Under the pieces are notes generated by a model that did no database searches, was not told the origin of the DNA, and saw nothing but the letters and a program-made list of their open reading frames with translations. The position numbers were made by a program, and so were the translations under genes. A stretch of 64,000 nucleotides of DNA from Malania oleifera (Eukaryota > Streptophyta > Magnoliopsida > Santalales > Ximeniaceae): NCBI RefSeq assembly GCF_029873635.1, contig NC_080424.1, positions 427,501-491,500 on the forward strand, in the 5' to 3' direction. The number at the start of each line of letters is the position of its first letter. Within the stretch, counting starts at the first letter, position 1. Shown in pieces: positions 49,401 through 55,135 of the stretch.

Positions 49401-52400
49401 GCATTTTCTTAGAAGTTGAAGGGGAGTGGTGCTTCACATACTCATCAAAAAGTGAATGCATCTCACGCTGGATGTCGTTTACTCGATCTTTCCAAGACAT
49501 TGGTTGCACTTCTTTTAAACAAAAAGATACAAATTGTATCTTGAAACGAGGATCCAAAATAACAGCCATTGCCAAAATTTTACTATAATCTGACCAGTAT
49601 TTGTCAAATTTCCCTTGCATTTGAGTAGCCACATTCCTTAAAAAGACATCATCACCCAATGCCGCATTAAGTAAAGTTACTTGTACCTTCCATACTCCTT
49701 GAAAGTATAAATTTGCAGTTGGATAAGATGTCCCAGAAAAAAAATTTGTCAAGTCATAAAAAACCTTCAAGAAACTAGCAATTTTCTCAATTTCCTTCCA
49801 TTCATCATCGTTAGGGCAAAACTTGAAATTCTCCTCACTAAACCTGAATTGGCAAATAGCATCTCTATAGTATAAAGCACTTTCAAGCATTATATATGTA
49901 GAATTCCACCTAGTAGGACAATCTTGGCGAAATCCTCTCACACGTGGCACTCACCTTTTCACAACATTCATGAAATCTAAACTTTCGATGTTGTGAATGC
50001 TTCACATATTTGACATAATCTCGTATTTTGTCCACAGCGAAATGAGATAATTTTAGGCCATCTTGGACAATGAGATTCAATATGTGAGTGCAACAGCGAA
50101 CATGAAAAATTTTCCTTCCCTTACCAAAGCATTTTTCAAGTTCAGATTAGACTTCAAATACTCTACAAAACAATCATTGGATGTAGCATTGTCCAATGTT
50201 ATGGAAAATAGCTTCTTGTCTATACCCCAATTCACCAATAAGTCCATGACTTTGTTACTAAGTGCTAAACCAGTGTGTGGAGGAGGCATGTTTGAAAAAC
50301 TCAATACTTTCTTCTGAAGCTTCCAATTTTTATCCACAAAATGTGTAGTTAAACATAAATAGCCATCAGTATTTAACGAAGTCCATAAGTCCGAAGTAAG
50401 AGAAATTCTACTAGAATTATTTAATAAAAGCTCACGAATGTGCTCTTTTTCCTTGAAAAAAACCCTCATAACATCAGCTTTTGCAGTATTTCGTGTCACA
50501 AATTTTGTCTCTAGATTTAATTCTAAAGCCCATTCATGAATTCCTTCATACTCAACAAAAGAAAATGGCAAATTATGTCTCACAATTGCCATTGCCAACT
50601 TCCTACGTTGTACAACTTGATCAAGTTTTCGTGTATGCAGAGACAACTTTCCATCACCTTGACTCATTAGCATTTGTTTCAAATCATTATTTTTCTTTCC
50701 CATGCATTTTTTTGTATGACAATGTAAGTTTGATGTCCCAAAGTTCTTACTATGGTAGAAATATTTCTTAGGACAATACTTACATTGGGCATATTGTTTA
50801 TCTCCACTTTCAATCAACTCAAAATCTGTCCAAATACTAGATGTTTTTTTCCTAGCTCTTTTTACTTATGGAGTTGTTTCTTTTGTAGGTTCTGTGTTTG
50901 ATGAATCTGGCAACTGAACTTCTTCTTCACTCATTTCATCATTTTGATCAATTGAATTCACTATTGACTGAGACATTTTTTTCCCAAATCCTTGTAATGC
51001 ACTGCAAAAAATTATGAAATGAGATTAAATGTTTTAGTTGACACTAAAACTTTTCAGTTAAGAAATAATGCTAAACTTTTAATGAAATTAACCATGCACA
51101 TGGTACAAAAATTTTTGGACAAAATTACCTTTAGATGTCAATTAATCAAAGTTGGTAAGCTTGCCCTTTCATAAATATATAAATTAAGTTTCTAACAAAC
51201 TCAAATCTTCGTAGATATATGTCAACTATCCAACAATCATTTTTTTTTTTTAAAAAGAAAAGATTAGGCTTTAATAAATCTTTAAAAAAATGTGCCAATT
51301 AAATTCCCAAGAATTTATCTTACGTTTGAGACTATGAGTTTCGGGTCTTAGATTTGAATTTGTGTAAACTTAGACAAAATATAATGCAAAATTGTATTAA
51401 ATTTCTTACAAATCAACACAAATTCAAATTCAAGGCCTAGAAATATATGCTCCCAAAAACTATTGATATCTAAAATTATATTCACTTATTCAACCCTTGG
51501 GGTTTATTATTAACGCATTTTAACTTGGATTTTATTTTAAGAAAGAAAAGAAAATATAATTTTTAACTCATTAACTTGATCTCAAAAACTCTTATAAGGC
51601 ACTTGTTGTTTATTTCACCCTTACCTGCTAAAATTCAAATTAGTATATTTTTCATTCTAAAGGTCACTAATTGATGATTGCCTATATGACATAAATGCAA
51701 TTCATACATATTTGTGCATTTATTAGTGAGTGCATCAAAGAATTTTTAAATTTTTTTTTATTGGATCATATCAAGAAAGATAGTAATCTTTAGTAATTAG
51801 TACCATAACTTTTAATAAAAAATGATAAGTACCTGCAAGCCGCAAAGGGGACAACTGGGCGAGGCTTGCAAGTGCAAACTGCAAAGGAACTAAGGAAGAC
51901 TGGGCGAGGGGCAGGGCTGAGCCGCCGAGGCCAAGTGGCTGGCGAGAGACGAAGATAACCGGGCGTCGGTGAGGCCGCGAGCGCGAGGGAATGGTGGCTC
52001 TAGACCTGGTCTACACCGCTCGTGAGTCGTGGCCGTGGCTCAGCTGTGGGTGGCAGTCAGCGACGGCAATGGGAATCACCGTCGACTCGACGTCGTGGGA
52101 TCACCGATCACTGGGATGTGGCTGCGTCTGCGTCCTGCGTAGCTGGAAATGGAAAGGATGAAAATGAAACCCTAAGTGAGGATTTGAGACTTGAGAGGGG
52201 CGAGGGGGGCAGGGGCTGCTTGTGAGTTGTGGCCGTGTGGACCGTGTGGGCCGTGTGGCAGCTGTGGCTGGCATGTGGGCTTCTGCAGTTCTGCTTCTGC
52301 CGCTTCTCCGTGCGGACCGTGCGTGTCTGGTGAGCGTGGGCCGGGTCGTGTGCAGTGGGCTGGGCACTGCTTTTATGGGCTGCTGGGCTTGAGGCCTTAA

Positions 52401-54557
52401 GGTTTTAGACTTTTAGTTATGAAATTTTAAACGGTTTGGCGGAAAGACCATCAATTCTAATAAAAAATCAAATGACATCAAAAGGTAACTCAACAAAAGC
52501 ACTAAAAGGTACCTTTATAGCAACTCAACCAACGCCGGAAAGAAAACCATGTTGACCAAAACCGTTGCCGGAATAAATAAAAAAATGCATTAACGATGGA
52601 AAACCACGATGCAAAATCAGATTTAACACTTTCTAAATCATCACCAGAAAACCAGACTTCGTCACTGGAAAACCAGAAACATCGCCGGAAAACCAGAAAA
52701 TATCACTAGAAAACCAAAAACCATCGCCGTAAAATATTGGGCCTCTTGATGATTCATAGGCAGGTGGTGGTTCAAGAGGATAGTGGGGAGTTCCATAGTG
52801 CCTACTCCAGTTTTCCATTCCTGTCATGGTAACCTTCAGTTTTTTCTCATCAGGGCCATGTTGGCATAGTGAGAGAGTCACACGGGGTCTCCTCCGTGGT
52901 CCCACCTTCTTTGTGGGTTGGTTACCACTCTTCAATTTGCACTCTTAACAGGTCCTCTCTATATTTTCACTCTCACTCTAAATTACATTGAATGTTTTGT
53001 TAGATTACCATTTTATCTAAAAGTTTAAGCTGTTAGGATGTTGCCTAACAATCTATATCAAGCCTTAGCACTTGGCTGCACGTGCAGCCCAACAGTACAT
53101 GGAGGGACAAACAAATGATAAACAACGGCTATTGTATTGAATAAGATATTCTTAACAAGCAAATAACAAATGCAGACGACAAGATTAGAACCCAAAACCT
53201 CCTGACAACCAGCTCTGATCCCATGTTAGATTACCACTTAAGCTAAAAGTTTAAAAGTTGTTAGGATGTGGGCCAATAATGCATACCAGGCCTAACAGTT
53301 TTTTTTCTCTCTCTTTCTCTTGTTTTTGTTCCTTTTTCCCCAGTTGGAAATTTTGTATGAATAGAAAACTTTTAAAATGGCAGGAAGAAATATGATACAC
53401 ATACAAGGGCCTCATCTCAATATTGTGGAATTGTTGTATTAGATTGGTATTGATACCATGGCTTTTGTTGTATATTGGATAATTTTTAATGTAATATTTG
53501 ATGAAAATACAGTTTGCTAGTAGAACTGTGATGCTGAAGTGGCTCTTTAAACCAGGTATAGGTTTTGGTCCTGGGATTCCAGGACTGCAATTTGGGTTTG
53601 GACTTGGTGCTGGATGTGGGGTTGGACTGGGATTTGGTTATGGTTTGGGGAAGGGCGTCGCACATGATGAGCATAAGAGGCACTCCAATGTTGGGAAGTT
53701 TTTTCATGGACCAGGAAATCTCCCTTCCCAGTAAGTGAACATTTAAATTTATGTTTGCATTGGTTCTTTGCGTTCAAAGGTTTTCTGCACATCATTGCAT
53801 CCTAGTGTTGAAGTTCAGGAATCAGATACTGGAGAGATTAGCAAAAATGACATGAAATAATGCACATATTTTTAAAAATTTATAAATATTTTATCAGTCA
53901 CTGGCAATGAAGAAACAAATGCAGAAAAAATGAAACACATTCTTTTAAAGATTGTATAAGCCACATTAGGAATTATCTTATGCTAATTACAAAAAAAATT
54001 TATAGTTAGAAACAAATACAAATATGTTATCCTACAGTGAATTTTTTGACTACTATAGATAATCCTTTTTCTATCACACATCCTGATTATGATACATGAT
54101 TTGTGGAAATTTTGATTCTTTATTCATGCCTCGCGAAAAAAAAAAGAACTTCCAATTATATGCTAGCCACGGTAAGCCAATCTTATTGGGGTTTTGTGAA
54201 AAGGGCCATATCTTTTAAATGGAGTAAATTGCCCCCTTCACAATCAATGCCCATATCTTCTATAAACTATGCTTGGGGAACTTTGGTTGGTGGTTTCCTC
54301 TGTTTATGTTGGAGAATAGAGAGGCTTAGGCTGTACAATCGTTTTGGTAAAATAGGGCAGCGGGTGGAAAGGCAGTTCAGATTGTTGATGCATAGACTAA
54401 TCATCCTGAAGGCGAAAGCATTGATAGGGGCTGAGTGGACTGAATTATAAAGTATGCTGCAAATTTTTCAGTTTTTAAAAAAAAAAAAAAAAAAAAAATC
54501 CTCAAGAGGGCACATTATTCCAACAAGTATTATTCAGGTGGGAGGGACATTGGTCCA

Positions 54558-54591
<34 letters not shown>

Positions 54592-54850
54592 GAAACCCCA
54601 GTGAAGGGATCTAACTGTCAACAGACCTAACTTTTAAAAAAATGTTTAGGCGTTGTTGATCAACATCTCCAGTATGATATGTAGTACACAAAAATTCATA
54701 GAATTGCATTGTTGATTTTGTTTGGTTGAATATTGAATTTTGAATGGTGTCAGGGAGGAGATGAGTGCTGTGGTTGATGAGATTGTCATTAATACGAGGA
54801 AGCTGCTACGAGCAACTTCAAGAGAGATTGACAAGTACTGGAGAAGATGA
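12522..54850 (+). CDS. Small glycine-rich protein gene, three exons, 41-kb intron
   Basis: Exons 12522-12669, 53556-53730 and 54754-54850 join to 139 codons. The first intron is GTATCC...CCAG (12670-53555) and the second GTAAGT...TCAG (53731-54753). Phases match: exon 1 ends one base into a Gly codon and exon 2 supplies GT. The product has a short N-terminus (LLWKFPVVKSKQLGKLGP), a Gly/Phe-rich middle in two similar halves (GFGAGCGVGFGAG and GFGLGAGCGVGLGFGYGLG), a charged segment, and an amphipathic C-terminus (SAVVDEIVINTRKLLRATSR). It resembles a plant-specific family usually labelled 'keratin-associated protein, putative' or unknown, possibly organelle-envelope associated; its function is not established. 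There is no obvious signal peptide. The Gly-rich repeats could form membrane-inserting glycine-zipper segments (inference). Confidence 0.85.
13207..14955 (+). mobile_element. LINE (L1-type) 3' part with zinc-binding RT domain
   Basis: A 5'-truncated plant LINE. It starts within the end of reverse transcriptase (LARRVDGWKQAFFTLGGHIT near 13275-13335), continues with the post-RT linker (LEKLMRDFLWSSGGKG near 13390-13440) and ends with the zf-RVT/C-terminal part (IIWCVWLERNGRIFKG near 14625-14670) and an AT-rich 3' UTR. Frames change several times and stops occur, so it is inactive. It contains the 249-bp duplication at 13923-14420. No clear poly-A tail or target duplication was identified. Confidence 0.75.
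13923..14420 (+). repeat. Perfect 249-bp tandem duplication in the LINE
   Basis: Bases 13923-14171 are repeated head to tail at 14172-14420, with no difference seen by eye. The unit begins CCAGTTTGCTTGACTCTTCC. Identity of the copies implies a recent duplication compared with the decayed LINE around it (or an assembly artefact). Confidence 0.9.
14956..15539. other. AT-rich intronic sequence, no gene seen
   Basis: Low-complexity sequence with poly-A runs near 15075 and 15460 and ATT repeats near 15350. No coding or structural signal recognised. Confidence 0.4.
15600..17350 (-). mobile_element. LINE ORF1-like (DUF4283-type) remnant
   Basis: On the minus strand, fragments of a plant LINE ORF1 appear in several frames: an N-terminal part near 17320-17230 (EGKSFNLHLNKGKGRSS), a middle part near 17060-16800, a lysine/serine-rich linker ORF at 16610-16221 and an acidic tail near 15870-15680. 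Stops and shifts are frequent. No ORF2 follows on the same strand, so this is a fragment. Assignment rests on the resemblance of the N-terminal part to plant LINE first ORFs; moderate certainty. Confidence 0.45.
17362..17377. repeat. Poly-G tract (16 G)
   Basis: An uninterrupted run of 16 G followed by a GA-rich stretch (17394-17415). Such homopolymers are prone to length change and sequencing error. Confidence 0.8.
17591..17804. repeat. 107-bp tandem duplication
   Basis: Unit 17591-17697 (starting AATCTTTCCATGTATTAGTA) is repeated at 17698-17804 with two visible differences (GATT/GGTT and AAGT/AACT). Confidence 0.9.
17886..18254 (+). mobile_element. TRIM remnant, ~158-bp-LTR family
   Basis: It matches the TRIMs at 46500-47244 and 38399-38995. 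An LTR-like block spans 17886 to about 18034 (GTACTAGGGAGGTCTTGGGC core), then a short internal part with the GTGGTGGATCCTATATAGAGG block, then a second LTR at 18128-18254 ending TTGGGCCCAAGACCATTACA. The primer site between them is not preserved. Confidence 0.75.
18270..18480 (-). mobile_element. Possible copia gag fragment
   Basis: On the minus strand one frame reads ENDNLMCHAHIHNSMSDDLF and then QHIATAQELWHAFEENL, the pattern of the Ty1/copia Gag (UBN2-type) domain. Only this short segment is recognisable. The flanks out to about 18960 show no clear continuation. Confidence 0.4.
18481..19779. other. Intronic sequence, no gene recognised
   Basis: Mixed AT-rich sequence without sustained coding potential, repeats or element ends that I can identify. 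Confidence 0.35.
19780..20378 (+). mobile_element. LINE 3' end (zf-RVT domain) with poly-A
   Basis: It encodes the plant LINE zinc-binding C-terminus: C-x2-C then H-x-F-LHC (LCVLCFDCSESALHLFLHCD near 19838-19895), followed by an RNase-H-type tail (ALFAVFWALWKERNLHVFSR in another frame near 20040-20100). It ends with CTAATGAATTTCTTTTGCTA and a short A-run near 20370-20377. The same 3' terminal motif occurs, reversed, at 31450-31490. 5'-truncated and inactive. Confidence 0.7.
20379..21890. other. Intronic sequence with an unassigned repeat
   Basis: No gene seen. The part 21104-21372, with a TATA-like GGTATAAAAGGAG near 21238, is related to 47573-47803; both run from TTGCAAAACAAG through TATAAAAG to an AATATT-GGG(T/C)CTC block. 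The repeat family is not recognised; an LTR is possible. Confidence 0.45.
21900..23750 (+). mobile_element. Possible antisense extra ORF of a Tat-type gypsy element
   Basis: Discontinuous plus-strand coding traces include a basic N-terminal part (21945-22189), a middle part near 22530-22660 (RGGGNFVVGKEIHARGLSMT) and a charged, coiled-coil-like part near 23320-23420 (VKVEKERDDLRKKFQFSDN). Tat-lineage gypsy elements often carry an additional ORF, sometimes antisense, between integrase and the 3' LTR. Here the traces lie downstream of the minus-strand integrase at 25.9-26.9 kb and the tandem array, which fits. The family assignment is inference from position and general character; broken in many places. 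Confidence 0.35.
24040..25760. repeat. ~54-bp degenerate tandem array
   Basis: Many copies of a unit around AACAAATCACAATCAACTCC plus CAAACTGGGCTGCAGACCCT and TGGGAGGATTTAAT occupy 24040-24500 and 24950-25760, with a LINE fragment between. Period is about 54 bp (for example 24371 to 24425), and units vary considerably. Such arrays are known in the untranslated region downstream of integrase in Tat/Ogre-type gypsy elements, and the integrase at 25880-26900 (minus strand) lies directly upstream. Confidence 0.8.
24505..24947 (+). mobile_element. LINE 3' fragment inserted in the tandem array
   Basis: It encodes a LINE C-terminal tail (FAILWTLWMRNARIFRNF near 24570-24630; ASMWVHSLGFFRGLPLSDLA near 24668-24730), a (TG)n/T-rich 3' UTR and a terminal AATGTTGCCCATTTCTTGCA region. 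The flanks on both sides are array units, so the fragment inserted into the array. A similar ATAATAATTCACGATA-like motif on both sides could be a target duplication, but it is also array sequence. Confidence 0.65.
25880..26900 (-). mobile_element. Tat-type Ty3/gypsy integrase remnant
   Basis: On the minus strand the integrase core is visible as LVVFVDYFT near 26600-26570, an AEELPIILW motif near 26310-26285 and a C-terminal part ending near 25910 (SKDNPPKNIPTWYLKG). This order is diagnostic of Ty3/gypsy integrase, and the wording fits the Tat lineage. It is broken in many places. It probably belongs to the same element as the gag/RT remnants at 36.5-42.2 kb, separated by later insertions (inference). 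Confidence 0.7.
27090..27320 (+). repeat. 5' LTR of the copia element
   Basis: 231 bp, TGTCTGATTTC...AAATCCTTCA, immediately followed by the tRNA-Met-type primer site. Confidence 0.93.
31239..31441 (+). repeat. 3' LTR of the copia element
   Basis: 203 bp, TGTCGGATTTC...GAATCCTTCA, preceded by a long poly-G purine tract (31223-31237). It is shorter than the 5' LTR because of an internal difference around 31320-31370. Confidence 0.93.
31447..32640 (-). mobile_element. LINE (L1-type) 3' part, minus strand
   Basis: Read on the minus strand from about 32640: a linker region (WDFHFRRPLNDRELEELSSL near 32320-32260; WSLDPSGFYSCKSFYGFL near 32205-32135), then the zf-RVT domain (LNCFETTLHLFLYYDFSWRI near 31970-31915) and C-terminal tail (ASLWCVGNGNFMGMHF near 31690-31640). 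The 3' UTR ends in TTTCTTTTGTTAGTT and a poly-A tail (poly-T at 31443-31452). 5'-truncated by the gypsy remnant at about 32.64 kb, with stops and frame changes. Confidence 0.8.
32697..36540 (+). mobile_element. Ty3/gypsy internal region remnant (gag to integrase)
   Basis: A primer-site-like TTGGTATCAAAGG lies near 32697. Downstream are a gag region (about 32760-33600), protease (about 33880-34080), reverse transcriptase (about 34480-34960; MVYSDDIVVYSS near 34808), RNase H (about 35210-35500), an integrase zinc-finger region (about 35800-35990) and integrase core (about 36000-36330). No LTR is recognised at either end. Badly broken (well over ten breaks), so old. General gypsy assignment is firm; the lineage is uncertain. 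Confidence 0.75.
38399..38995 (-). mobile_element. TRIM element with LTRs and perfect target duplication
   Basis: A 597-bp non-coding element. LTRs lie at 38399-38555 and 38836-38995 (TGTAACGGTCTTGGGCCCAA... to ...GACCGTGACA) around a 280-bp internal region. The primer site, reversed, is CTCTAATACCA at about 38823-38834, next to the right LTR, so the element reads on the minus strand. Target duplication AAAAG at 38394-38398 and 38996-39000. The internal part carries diverged tandem sub-repeats of the LTR start (TTAGTACACATxTGATGT). Same family as 46500-47244. Confidence 0.9.
39045..40598 (+). repeat. Ty3/gypsy LTR (solo) related to 10.66-11.77 kb
   Basis: It contains TA-rich sequence (39055-39125), a CT microsatellite leader (39195-39245), a possible donor-like AGTGTAAGTGG near 39374-39384, conserved blocks 39890-40130 shared with 6980-7240 and 10685-10960, and blocks 40385-40598 shared with 11530-11760. 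It ends GGGTCGCTACA at 40598. No internal domain or second LTR adjoins it, so it is probably a solo LTR. The left end is not fixed. Confidence 0.6.
41428..41708 (-). mobile_element. Degraded TRIM remnant, ~158-bp-LTR family
   Basis: It matches the TRIM at 38399-38995 in the same orientation: a truncated LTR end (about 41428-41459, CCGATGTGGGATCATTATA), an internal part with CTCTGATGCC-like blocks, and a second LTR about 41576-41708 with CATAAAAAGGTGCCTCACA and CTAGTACATGCC. Both LTRs are shortened and diverged. Confidence 0.65.
42453..45672. mobile_element. hAT-type non-autonomous element with nested LINE
   Basis: The ends are short inverted repeats, TAGGGGTGTACAAAATT on the left and AATTATCCCCTA on the right. 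They are flanked by an 8-bp target duplication TATAGTTG (42445-42452) and TATAGTTA (45673-45680), the length used by hAT transposases. Subterminal regions are rich in AACCGAA/TTCGGTT motifs on both sides (42510-42620 and 45530-45660), as in plant hAT MITEs. No transposase of its own is seen. The bulk is the RTE LINE at 42650-44790 and about 650 bp of unassigned sequence (44800-45480). Confidence 0.7.
42650..44790 (-). mobile_element. RTE-clade LINE remnant
   Basis: Minus-strand reverse transcriptase of the plant RTE type: KVALKMMKNGKTIRPDNISI near 44125-44070, ISTTEAIYILRRLMEKFRE near 43792-43735, GDLYMVFINLEKAYDRIPRE near 43725-43665, MLFADDSVLIDETRGGVETK near 43457-43400, then ESIDFRINRNKTEYMKC. 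The 3' end near 42650-42710 has the GGTGGAGTCGGCTG block (reverse: CACTAGGTGGAGTCGGCTGT at 42685-42704), typical of RTE 3' ends, and an AACAACACAACAATAA-like tail. Several stops and frame changes; inactive. It inserted into the hAT element at 42453-45672. Confidence 0.78.
45681..46365. other. Intronic sequence, no gene recognised
   Basis: AT-rich, non-repetitive-looking sequence between the hAT element and the GT microsatellite. No sustained coding potential seen on either strand. Confidence 0.4.
46370..46490. repeat. (GT)n-rich microsatellite
   Basis: Interrupted GT/GTGCGT repeats at 46372-46390 and 46416-46490. ORFs read through it on both strands are artefacts of the repeat. Confidence 0.9.
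46500..47244 (+). mobile_element. TRIM element with three LTR copies
   Basis: Three 158-bp LTRs (46500-46657, 46680-46837, 47087-47244) begin TGTCAC(A/G)(G/A)TCCCATATCG and end near ACCGTTACA. The primer site TGGTATCAGAGC at 46840-46851 follows the second LTR. The internal region (46838-47086) contains two ~70-bp sub-repeats related to the LTR start (GATGTGTACTAGG(G/A)AAATCA). The first LTR and its flank (TGGCCCAG/TGGCCTGG before each) look like a tandem duplication of LTR plus flanking DNA. No protein is encoded, as expected of a TRIM. Confidence 0.85.
47573..47803. repeat. Unassigned repeat related to 21104-21372
   Basis: It shares TTGCAAAACAAG, TGAAAGAACC, GGTATAAAAG and TTCACTTGAGTGC blocks in the same order with 21104-21372. 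It ends at the 16-bp block that is duplicated at 52733-52748. Identity is not recognised. Confidence 0.5.
48746..50976 (-). pseudogene. hAT transposase (RICESLEEPER/DAYSLEEPER-like), decayed
   Basis: The ATG is at 50976-50974 after a 5' UTR intron (acceptor at about 51002, donor at 51831-51832). Domains: a BED-type zinc finger (YAQCKYCPKKYFYHSKNFGT, then HCHTKKC) near 50790-50710; an RNase-H-like catalytic region (SLTSDLWTSLNTDGYLCLTT near 50400-50340; QDCPTRWNSTYIML near 49930-49890); a DUF4413-like part near 49600-49480; and a hAT dimerisation domain (PILSRMARDILSIPISTVAS near 49100-49045). Two coding introns fit GT-AG at 49233-49323 and 48844-48925, with stop TGA at 48748-48746. Breaks: an in-frame TAA at 50868-50866, a one-base frameshift near 50110 (GKFFMFAV in place of the usual FHVRC) and another near 49950. 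Inactive as it stands. Confidence 0.85.
51833..52370 (-). other. GC-rich 5' UTR exon and promoter of the hAT gene
   Basis: A sharply GC-rich island in an AT-rich region. On the minus strand it runs from just below a TATA-like element (about 52375) to a donor CTTGCAG/GTACTTATC at 51832, which pairs with the acceptor TTTTTTGCAG near 51002, two dozen bases before the transposase ATG. ORFs read from it on either strand are short and without recognisable domains. Confidence 0.5.
52749..52935 (-). other. Unidentified coding-like segment
   Basis: The minus-strand reading frame KKVGPRRRPRVTLSLCQHGP, followed by KLKVTMTGMENWSRHYGTPH and YPLEPPPAYESSRGP, looks compositionally like real protein. I do not recognise it. 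It is cut at its C-terminal side by the 16-bp duplication and the insertion at 47804-52732, and its continuation beyond would be in the DNA left of 47788. It could be a captured gene fragment or an old element ORF. Confidence 0.35.
52998..53297 (-). mobile_element. Short TRIM (~72-bp LTRs)
   Basis: Terminal direct repeats TGTTAGATTACCA...CCTTAGCA (52998-53070) and TGTTAGATTACCA...GGCCTAACA (53225-53297) surround a 154-bp core. The reversed primer site GCTCTGATCCCAT (53212-53224) abuts the right repeat. GTTT(T) on both sides (about 52994-52997 and 53298-53301) fits a target duplication. It lies 260 bp upstream of exon 2 of the glycine-rich gene. Confidence 0.75.
53556..53730 (+). CDS. Exon 2 of the glycine-rich protein gene
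   Basis: It begins after the acceptor CTCTTTAAACCAG and reads GT ATA GGT TTT, completing the Gly codon from exon 1. It encodes IGFGPGIPGLQFGFGLGAGC and onward to GPGNLPS, then CA, before the donor GTAAGTG at 53731. Confidence 0.88.
53731..54753 (+). other. Second intron of the glycine-rich gene
   Basis: GTAAGTG...GTGTCAG, 1023 bp, AT-rich, with a poly-A run (54477-54498) and an (AAT)n/(TTA)n microsatellite (54560-54590). The ORF at 54103-54450 in it has no recognisable domain and is not supported. Confidence 0.7.
54754..54850 (+). CDS. Exon 3 of the glycine-rich protein gene, with stop
   Basis: It begins after the acceptor GTGTCAG. The first base completes a Gln codon, followed by EEMSAVVDEIVINTRKLL and an Arg/Lys-rich end, IDKYWRR, stop TGA at 54848-54850. 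The phase agrees with exon 2. Confidence 0.85.
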
Positions 54851-55104
54851 TGATGTAGCAATTTGCTTTATTAATTCAGAGAAGAAAAAAAGGCGTGATG
54901 CAGTATTTATATGTATACATATATAATATGTTTGTGTGCAGGCAGGAACTGCAGAAACTGTACGTTGTTTTAATTAATTTTATTATGGATTATGGATGGG
55001 TCTAGGGTTTATTCAATTCAGATGCTCGGGTGTTACTAAATTTTGATTAGGGGCGTATTTTGGAATTAAGGTTTGCCACTTATGTTGCTCCAATGACCCA
55101 CAGA

Positions 55105-55135
<31 letters not shown>

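Larger units (their letters stand above)
47900..52430 (-). mobile_element. hAT DNA transposon with transposase gene
   Basis: The left terminus TAGACCTGGCAAAGC at 47900 is followed by subterminal GGCGGAT/GGATAA repeats (47935-48055), as in plant hAT elements. The transposase gene (48746-50976) is on the minus strand, with a GC-rich non-coding first exon (about 51833-52370) and a TATA-like CCCATAAAAGCAG (reverse of about 52369-52382) upstream. I could not find the matching right terminal inverted repeat or an 8-bp duplication of AGACTAAT, so the right end is approximate or lost. Confidence 0.7.
47804..52732 (-). mobile_element. LINE-like insertion with 16-bp target duplication, hosting a hAT
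   Basis: AATATTGGGCCTCTTG occurs at 47788-47803 and again at 52733-52748, a 16-bp direct repeat. Just inside the left copy is a poly-T (47806-47819), the poly-A tail of a minus-strand element, next to a LINE-type 3' UTR (GATCAATATAATTTACATTT reversed). Just inside the right copy, the minus strand reads repeated GGTTTTCCGGCGATGG-type units (52560-52732), the style of plant LINE 5' leaders. A poly-A tail plus a long target duplication are the marks of target-primed reverse transcription. Most of the span is the hAT element, so the LINE keeps only its two ends. Confidence 0.6.
12670..53555 (+). other. Giant first intron (about 40.9 kb) filled with transposons
   Basis: It is bounded by GT (12670) and AG (53554-53555) with compatible codon phase on both sides. 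Almost everything inside can be assigned to LTR retrotransposons, TRIMs, LINEs and hAT elements, with no convincing host exon. That most insertions are in DNA with no exon supports one host transcription unit. The alternative is that exon 1 belongs to a truncated paralogue, but the exact phase match and complementary family segments make this less likely. Confidence 0.75.

Noticed and set aside
52022-52400. GC-rich ORFs on both strands as a host gene
   Set aside because: Low-complexity Cys/Gly or Thr/Arg-rich translations; the segment fits the non-coding first exon and promoter of the hAT gene.
47900-52440. A complete hAT with both terminal inverted repeats
   Set aside because: I looked for GCTTTGCCAGGTCTA and a second AGACTAAT near 52.4 kb and did not find either, so only the left end is claimed.
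54103-54450. 115-codon ORF as a separate gene
   Set aside because: It lies within intron 2 of the glycine-rich gene, has no recognisable domain, and begins next to an A-run.
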